This document shows positions 59,031 through 64,000 of a stretch of 64,000 bases of DNA, in pieces; positions within the stretch are counted from its first letter, which is position 1; each line of letters opens with the position of its first letter. A program made the position numbers and the translations under genes. The DNA comes from Sphingobacterium siyangense (lineage in GTDB: Bacteria > Bacteroidota > Bacteroidia > Sphingobacteriales > Sphingobacteriaceae). The notes beneath the pieces were generated by a model, which was not told the DNA's origin, did not search any database, and worked only from the letters and a program-made list of their open reading frames with translations. The stretch is from NCBI RefSeq assembly GCF_007830445.1, contig NZ_VLKR01000022.1, positions 1 through 64,000 on the forward strand. The letters are read 5' to 3'.

Positions 59031-59741
59031 TTACCATCCCAGAAATAACATCCCCGCACCGCAAATTGACAGGACTGCACCACTAATGGCGTGTACATAT
59101 CGATCCAGTTTTTCGGTATCGAGCAAATTATAGCCATAAATTCCCAACAAGACCATTCCGACCATGGTTACCACTGTCGTAATGGTAAAAGTGCTAATCA
59201 GCGTAATCACCTCCGTCATTGAGCGGTGTGCACCTGAAAAAAATAAAAGAGGTATCAATGGTTCCGATGGTCCCATGACGAAAATTGCAAATAATACCAA
59301 AGGCGTTACCTTTGTCTTTTGATGATGGTGATGATGCCCTGATGCACTTTTCCCATGGGTATGTTCATGCACATAAACTTCATCACCCATCACATCAAAA
59401 TGCTTATGGGAATGCTTCTTTGACATTTTCCAGATCCCGTAAATCAAATATCCAAGTCCAAAAATAAATAGTGCCCAACTTGAAACATTGCCACGCACGT
59501 CCTGTAACCAGCTGATTTTATTGAGTTGCCATCCAAGATAAACGCCAATAATCCCCAGTATGACCGAACTGAAAACATGTCCGAGTCCACATATAATTGT
59601 CCATAATATAGTTTTTCCCAACGACCATTTTTTCGATTTGGACAATACAATAAAGGGCAGATAATGGTCTGGCCCCGATGCAGTATGAAAAAAACTGATC
59701 GTAATAGCTGTAATAGCTAATGCATAAAGTGTTGTGTTCAT
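59031..59741 (-). CDS. UreH/NiCoT-like membrane permease
   Basis: The 236-residue protein has six membrane segments. HTASGPDHYLPFIVLSK resembles the 'HxxxGPDH' helix of UreH- and RcnA-like nickel/cobalt permeases, and KKHSHKHFDVMGDEVYVHEH with KSASGHHHHHQK forms a His-rich loop of the metal-binding type. GHVFSSVILGIIGV and MGPSEPLIPLLFFSG follow. Together with the TonB receptor downstream it suggests uptake or export of Ni, Co or a similar cation. It is cotranscribed with the receptor; gap 13 bases or less. Confidence 0.72.
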   Translation of the reverse strand: MNTTLYALAITAITISFFHTASGPDHYLPFIVLSKSKKWSLGKTILWTIICGLGHVFSSVILGIIGVYLGWQLNKISWLQDVRGNVSSWALFIFGLGYLIYGIWKMSKKHSHKHFDVMGDEVYVHEHTHGKSASGHHHHHQKTKVTPLVLFAIFVMGPSEPLIPLLFFSGAHRSMTEVITLISTFTITTVVTMVGMVLLGIYGYNLLDTEKLDRYVHAISGAVLSICGAGMLFLGW

Positions 59742-59860
59742 ATAAATGATTTAATAGCAAAGCAGATGATAAACTGCTTCCTTCAAGCAATGATTTGTTA
59801 CATAGGTTATATAGTCGTGTATTGACTCAACCCATGATATTCACCAAAAGAAAAAGGGGA

Positions 59861-60235
59861 TTAACCGAAAATTTTAAAGGAATGGTATAGGATACACTTG
59901 TCTGGCAGACTGTTAGACAAATATTTATTTTGGAGTTCATAAAAACTATGCCACGACTTCTTATCCGTAAATAGCAAGAAAATAGGCAGAATCAGTCCCA
60001 AGGCACAGAGCCGAACGGCATATGCTAAATGTTGATCATAACTCAATTCGAATGAGCATTCTTCGATCGATCCGAGATAAAAATCGAAATGGGATTGTGA
60101 TGAAGCTATTGACGGTTTTGACGCGTTTTTATAGGCAGCATGTGAAAAGACATCCTTGTTTATTTTACCTGTAATAAACATACAGAAAAAAACAATGGGC
60201 AATAACATTAAAAGATGTCTTATATACCTATACAT
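59861..60235 (-). CDS. Hypothetical membrane protein, 124 aa
   Basis: The 124-residue protein has two membrane segments (LLMLLPIVFFCMFITG and YAVRLCALGLILPIFLLF), with a periplasmic loop SSQSHFDFYLGSIEECSFEL between them that has His, Cys and Glu. A lysine-rich tail follows. I do not know the family. It lies at the head of the permease-TonB receptor cluster on the same strand, 119 bases from the permease, so a role in metal handling is possible. Confidence 0.5.
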   Translation of the reverse strand: MYRYIRHLLMLLPIVFFCMFITGKINKDVFSHAAYKNASKPSIASSQSHFDFYLGSIEECSFELSYDQHLAYAVRLCALGLILPIFLLFTDKKSWHSFYELQNKYLSNSLPDKCILYHSFKIFG

Positions 60236-60511
60236 AGCATGTCACATCCTTATGGGATTGATGGATCAAATTTATTATAAGTTTGACCTTGTAGAGTAGC
60301 ACAAATCTTGAATTTTATAGCCTTTTTATAACCTAGCAAAAAAAACAGGCAGCTAAATAAACAAGACAAAAACTTTATTTAAATCAATAAATAGGCGATA
60401 TAAGATAAAAAACAAGATTTATATGTATAAATCAACAGACTTAAATTAGCACAAATCACGTTTTTTATATTCTAACCTATTATTCATTCATTTTGTGGCT
60501 ATCGGCCATAA

Positions 60512-60868
60512 ATAAACAAGAATTCAACCAATCATATCAATGAGCTATACTGGAAAGATCGTTGTGGTATTGCATTTACCTTAGCCACCATAGGCGGCAG
60601 ATGGAAAATCAACTTTCTTTCCTATCTGCTAAATGAAGGTAAACTCCGCTATAGTGAGTTGCGGAAAAAGCTCGTAGGCATATCAGAGCGTATGCTGATT
60701 GCTAAATTAAAGGAACTTGAGCAGGACAATCTGATCACTCGAATAGTATATCAGCAAGTCCCGCCAAAGGTAGAATATGAATTAACTGCGCTCGGCCGTT
60801 CGCTCGAGGAAATATTAACACTAATGGATAAATGGGGAGAAGATAATCTCCCCGAATCAATGCTTTGA
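60512..60868 (+). pseudogene. HxlR-type regulator without an ATG (ATA at start)
   Basis: The frame is open after TAA at 60509 and reads I(M)NKNSTNHINELYWKDRC, then GIAFTLATIGGRWKINFLSY, LLNEGKLRYSELRKKL and the usual PPKVEYELTALGRSLEEIL. All core HxlR parts are present, about 118 residues. The position of the natural ATG holds ATA (60512). Only TTG at 60659 is a usual start, and it would drop half of the DNA-binding domain. It may use ATA, or be inactive. Its last 12 bases overlap the convergent DUF2891 gene. Confidence 0.7.
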
Positions 60869-61954
60869 TAATGCATAGAGTGCAAATGTGCCTAACCAAT
60901 GTGACCCCATATAATCATCCTTGGTGGTAATATTGGGCAAAGAGTATTTTAAATGTTTATTCGCCAAATTATGCAAGTAACTTAACTCAGGCAGCGCTTT
61001 TGCGATACCGTTTAAACAGTTTGCGCGACTAAAATTAAGTCCATCCAGATGGACCAAATGTCCGTCCGTTCGATCTTTCACGATACCTGGTTCTAAATTG
61101 AAATCGGGATTAAACAGATCTGGCATAAAATCCTTTAACCATTTACGGTAATCCTCCTGTTGCAGCACCAAACTCATACAGAGGGCTTCTTCAAGACAAG
61201 GAGAAAGAAAGTCGCTTCCACTTGGCTCAAAAGAAATGTTGCAGTTCTTATCCTGACTATATAAACGAGAAGCATTCGTCATTAATGATTTTTCAAACGT
61301 CACATTTCCCGTACTTCTTGCATAGTCCAGAGACAGAGAAAGGCCAAATGCCGAATTATCGTGATATCCTGTCCTAATCGGATAGACTAATTTGGGCAGA
61401 TATTCTTGATAAGATTTTACAACGTGTTTTACCAAGGGCTCAAGATTCGAAGCCCAGCGTTTTGCATCTGTGTCGTCCCAAGTTAATAATTCCTTCTGCA
61501 GCTGCAACAACCAAGCCCAACCATACGTGCGCTCAAAGTTCTTATTGTTCTTATCTTGAAAGAAATCTAATTCAACGGCCACATTTTCCGCCGTAATATT
61601 TCGGTTCAATTGGCGCCGAATTTCACCCGAACTGTCCAAATTTGGAAATTCCTTCAAAATATGTACAATTGACCAATACCCGTGTACAGATGAATGCCAG
61701 TCAAAACAACCGTAAAAAATTGGATGCAATGTGCGCGGTGCTTTTAGATCACTATCACTACCGAGTACCTGCCCCAACTTATTGGGATATTCCACTTCGA
61801 TGCAATGCAATGGCAAACTGAGCAAATGCTTGGCTTGGATGCTATCCAAGGTCAAAGGCTGGTCATTTGAACTCGTATTTACTTTGATTTCCGAATTATT
61901 TTGACATGCAGCAAAAGCAACGGATAGGCAAATAATCCCTAATATTTTTTTCAT
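60857..61954 (-). CDS. DUF2891 lipoprotein
   Basis: The 365-residue lipoprotein has Cys17 (AFAACQNN) and matches DUF2891: LPLHCIEVEYPNKLGQVL, HPIFYGCFDWHSSVHGYWSI (conserved FYGCFDWHSxVHG), RTYGWAWLLQLQKEL, YPIRTGYHDNSAFGLSLSLD and DFLSPCLEEALCMSLVLQ. It has an (alpha/alpha)6-like toroid of the glycosidase type and is often tied to sugar or peptide breakdown, but no activity is known. It lies upstream of a convergent HxlR gene and follows the sirtuin on the same strand. Confidence 0.85.
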   Translation of the reverse strand: MKKILGIICLSVAFAACQNNSEIKVNTSSNDQPLTLDSIQAKHLLSLPLHCIEVEYPNKLGQVLGSDSDLKAPRTLHPIFYGCFDWHSSVHGYWSIVHILKEFPNLDSSGEIRRQLNRNITAENVAVELDFFQDKNNKNFERTYGWAWLLQLQKELLTWDDTDAKRWASNLEPLVKHVVKSYQEYLPKLVYPIRTGYHDNSAFGLSLSLDYARSTGNVTFEKSLMTNASRLYSQDKNCNISFEPSGSDFLSPCLEEALCMSLVLQQEDYRKWLKDFMPDLFNPDFNLEPGIVKDRTDGHLVHLDGLNFSRANCLNGIAKALPELSYLHNLANKHLKYSLPNITTKDDYMGSHWLGTFALYALSKH

Positions 61955-61986
61955 AAACCTCTATTTTATATATTACTATACAATAC

Positions 61987-62676
61987 TTAATAAAGTAATT
62001 GTTCTACCAATTTAGGAACAGCTATTGTCGCCGACTCCTCAAAACACTGTATATTACGTAAAGCCCTGTCACTAGGTATTTTTTTGTCAATTAAAAACGT
62101 TTGACAGTGACTAGGCGCAAATTCTTTAAGTCCTGCAGCAGGATAGACCTGTAGGGAGGTTCCAATAATAATCAAAATATCGGCATTCGAAACCAAGCTT
62201 ATGGCCTCCTCAATGGCTGGCACAGCTTCTCCAAACCAGACTATATTTGGCCTCAGCTGACTACCTTTCTCGCAAAGATCGCCCATCTTAATCTCATCAC
62301 CGACAATGGGATACACCAAGCGATCATCGATAGACGACTTAGCCTGATCCAAGCGGCCATGCAAATGAACAATATGAGATGATCCCGCCTGTTCATGCAG
62401 CAGATCTACATTCTGCGTTACAATACTCACGCGGTACGCTGATTCTAATCTTGCCAGCGCATAATGAGCTGCATTTGCCTGTGCCACCAAAGCTGCTTTC
62501 CGTCTCAGATTATAAAACTCCTGGACTAAGGCTGGGTTTTTGTGCCAACCTTCAATTGAAGCAACTTCCATGACGTCATGTCCTTCCCACAATCCATTGG
62601 CATCCCTAAATGTAGGTATACCACTTTCAGCCGAAATACCGGCCCCCGTCAATACAACAATATTTTTCTTTTTCAT
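61987..62676 (-). CDS. cobB: Sirtuin, NAD-dependent deacylase (CobB-like)
   Basis: The 229-residue Sir2 protein has GAGISAESGIPTFRD (NAD site), TQNVDLLHEQAGS, HLHGRLD (catalytic His) and VWFGEAVP. FYNLRR (Tyr and Arg three apart) is the class III mark linked to desuccinylation. The zinc site is incomplete: only DLCEKGSQLRP keeps one Cys of four, as in many Bacteroidota. It removes acyl groups from lysine with NAD and forms O-acyl-ADP-ribose, a substrate for the macro-domain enzyme at 34.9 kb. It is next to the DUF2891 gene. Confidence 0.9.
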   Translation of the reverse strand: MKKKNIVVLTGAGISAESGIPTFRDANGLWEGHDVMEVASIEGWHKNPALVQEFYNLRRKAALVAQANAAHYALARLESAYRVSIVTQNVDLLHEQAGSSHIVHLHGRLDQAKSSIDDRLVYPIVGDEIKMGDLCEKGSQLRPNIVWFGEAVPAIEEAISLVSNADILIIIGTSLQVYPAAGLKEFAPSHCQTFLIDKKIPSDRALRNIQCFEESATIAVPKLVEQLLY

Positions 62677-62753
62677 CTTAAGTCTGTTTGTTACTCCATA
62701 CTATAGTTAAGATTGACTTTTTATATGACTTTCATCATGTCTGTAGATCTGGA

Positions 62754-63209
62754 TCATTCATTTATCAACAAGGATGCATAGTTATCCGGCAGCTCAAGTC
62801 GGATAGAATCTTTACTCAAGGCAGCCTTTCGGTTCATATCATCAAAAGAACGTTGGTAATACACAAAAGCGCTATTTGGAATATGCAGTTCACTGGCTTT
62901 CTGCACATTGAACTCATAACGATTATTTTTCAGTCTGACATGCTGATAAATTCGGTAAGTAACAACTTGAATCTGCACTTTATCAAATTTTGGAATGACT
63001 TTTAAATCTGCCGGTTCATGAAAGTATTTATCGTTGAAATACATAAATTCATTCGACTCAGCGAGTGTTGTTATCTTTAACTTTCCGTCAACAACTTCAT
63101 TCACTAACGAATCTGCCCGCAACCGCTCGGATTTACTTCCGTCACCGGAAGAACAGCAAATACAAAGAAAAACAATAATTGGGATCAAAACAGTTTTGAT
63201 TAGATTCAT
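62754..63209 (-). CDS. Hypothetical lipoprotein
   Basis: The 151-residue protein has a signal peptide with Cys18/19 (FLCICCSSGDG). The mature part is beta-rich: VVDGKLKITTLAESNEFMYF, DLKVIPKFDKVQIQVVTYRI and KNNRYEFNVQKASELHIPNSA. No family is recognised. It is a lone envelope lipoprotein upstream of the sirtuin on the same strand. Confidence 0.55.
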   Translation of the reverse strand: MNLIKTVLIPIIVFLCICCSSGDGSKSERLRADSLVNEVVDGKLKITTLAESNEFMYFNDKYFHEPADLKVIPKFDKVQIQVVTYRIYQHVRLKNNRYEFNVQKASELHIPNSAFVYYQRSFDDMNRKAALSKDSIRLELPDNYASLLINE

Positions 63210-63310
63210 AGGCCTAAGTTATAATAAAAAATGCTTCCTTGCCACAATTCAGGAGAAAATGCATCGAATACCCCCGAAATTGATCAGAATGGTTTACATC
63301 ACCCATAAAA

Positions 63311-63345
63311 AAGCCCAGGATATTTTGTTATCCTAGGCTTCTTTT
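63311..63345 (-). terminator. Terminator of the right-end gene
   Basis: AAGCCCAGGATA (63311-63322) pairs with TATCCTAGGCTT (63329-63340) with one mismatch. It has A-rich flanks on the left, that is a T-run (TTTTTT) on the minus strand. It ends the gene that enters from the right edge. Confidence 0.75.
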
Positions 63346-63369
63346 CAATGCTAAGCGCAATCCAACCTC

Positions 63370-64000
63370 TTAAAGGTTATTTTCGATAGCACCCACTTTC
63401 TCGCGATATAGTTGTATTGGCCCATCCAACAACACAGCGATAACGGTCATATTTTTATCCAAGCGCTCCACTGGTGCCTGAATGTAAATAATACCCGGGA
63501 TGCTACTCCAATAGAGCTTATTGAAAACCTCATGGTTTATCATGGAACCGTCACCGACCACCCGGATCCTAGCGACTCCATTTTTAACACCTTTTAATGC
63601 AATTGGGCCAGTAGGTTTTCCCTCAACAAATAGATACAAGGTCTGGCGATCTTTGGAAAGTGCACTTAATCCTTCATAATGTCCTTCCGGCAAGCCTTTT
63701 CCGGTCTCATAAAGTGCTTCGGCATGATCCTTAATCCACTTTAATACCGTCGGATTAGTCGCATTACTACTCGGCAATTTCGTATCTAAGCCATCCACAG
63801 TTAACCCGGAATTATCAAAAATATTTTTTCCTGCATGCAGTGTTGACGCGATCTGACCTAAAGCACGATCTGTCAACTTATTATCCAGCACAGATTTCAA
63901 CGTAACTTCAGTCTCCTGAGGCGCAGTCCAACGAAGCGCTTCCGCAAAGTTCAGTGCAATAACGGTAACATCCTGATCAAAGTTTACTTTCGTCAAGTCT
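63370..64000 (-). CDS. C-terminal part of a GH29-like (alpha-L-fucosidase) enzyme, cut by the edge
   Basis: The frame is open to the right edge, so the TTG at 63996 is internal and not a start. The visible 210 residues read LKWIKDHAEALYETGKGLPE, then LSALSKDRQTLYLFVEGKP and IALKGVKNGVARIRVVGDGS, and IPGIIYIQAPVERLDKNMTV with IAVLLDGPIQLYRE. This fits the C-terminal beta domain attached to GH29 fucosidases in Bacteroidota, but the catalytic domain is outside the window, so the call is tentative. Confidence 0.5.
   Translation of the reverse strand, partial: DLTKVNFDQDVTVIALNFAEALRWTAPQETEVTLKSVLDNKLTDRALGQIASTLHAGKNIFDNSGLTVDGLDTKLPSSNATNPTVLKWIKDHAEALYETGKGLPEGHYEGLSALSKDRQTLYLFVEGKPTGPIALKGVKNGVARIRVVGDGSMINHEVFNKLYWSSIPGIIYIQAPVERLDKNMTVIAVLLDGPIQLYREKVGAIENNL

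Noticed and set aside
1-64000. CRISPR arrays, tandem spacer-like repeats or a prophage.
   Set aside because: I found no regularly spaced repeats, cas genes, integrase or phage structural genes.

Overview
The window looks like chromosomal DNA of a Bacteroidota member, most likely Sphingobacteriaceae (Sphingobacterium- or Pedobacter-like). The reasons are AT-rich intergenic DNA, a TTTG / TAnnTTTG promoter in front of tRNA-His, TonB-dependent receptors, DUF4876, DUF6850, DUF4230 and DUF6157 proteins, fimbrillin-like and DUF3472 lipoproteins, and lipoboxes with Ser-Cys. No genus-defining marker such as rRNA is present, so this rests on gene content and promoter style.

Layout. 1-1.8 kb: tail of an IS4-type transposase, a DUF4230 gene, tRNA-His, and a decayed ISL3-type transposase. 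1.9-9.9 kb: a methyltransferase, a MarR-GNAT fusion, a compact sigma factor / anti-sigma-like / ClpP-paralogue module, an AlkC-type DNA glycosylase, an M20 peptidase, and a Crp/Fnr regulator followed by a perfect TGTGA-N6-TCACA site before an NTF2-like gene. 10-17 kb: membrane proteins, then a small polysaccharide-related locus (DUF3472 lipoprotein, broken serine hydrolase, GH30 lipoprotein). 17-21 kb: an orphan NarL-type response regulator divergent from a 62-aa protein and a fimbrillin-like lipoprotein. 21.6-26 kb: a baeRF3 protein, a DapB paralogue lacking the catalytic histidines, and a bacteriophytochrome histidine kinase. 26-36 kb: housekeeping and small genes (DUF6157, NUDIX, exonuclease III, GT4, metallophosphoesterase, DoxX with a double operator, macro domain).

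36-43 kb holds a four-gene minus-strand operon (TonB receptor, DUF4876 lipoprotein, DUF6850 protein, di-haem cytochrome c peroxidase) with Fur-box-like repeats upstream; it reads as a metal or haem acquisition system. 44-47.6 kb: a second HEAT-repeat DNA glycosylase coupled to a peroxiredoxin, an HxlR regulator, a frameshifted methyltransferase and a class D beta-lactamase. 48-52 kb: a lipid A modification operon (PAP2 phosphatase overlapping an EptA/MCR-type phosphoethanolamine transferase), followed by an AraC regulator; such enzymes commonly lower polycation binding. 56.8-60.2 kb: a metal-uptake-like cluster (membrane protein, UreH/NiCoT-like permease, TonB receptor) whose receptor carries an in-frame stop. 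The right end has DUF2891, a sirtuin and the C-terminal part of what may be a GH29 enzyme.

A notable theme is gene damage. I see in-frame stops in two genes, single-base frameshifts in three (one in a run of eight Gs), a lost ATG in an HxlR gene, and several truncated remnants. Some may be sequencing errors; others look like true decay. The strongest candidates for something new are the sigma / anti-sigma-like / ClpP module, the double operator over the doxX promoter, the Fur-like TonB-DUF4876-DUF6850-peroxidase operon, and a possible minus-strand small RNA near 26.1-26.4 kb.
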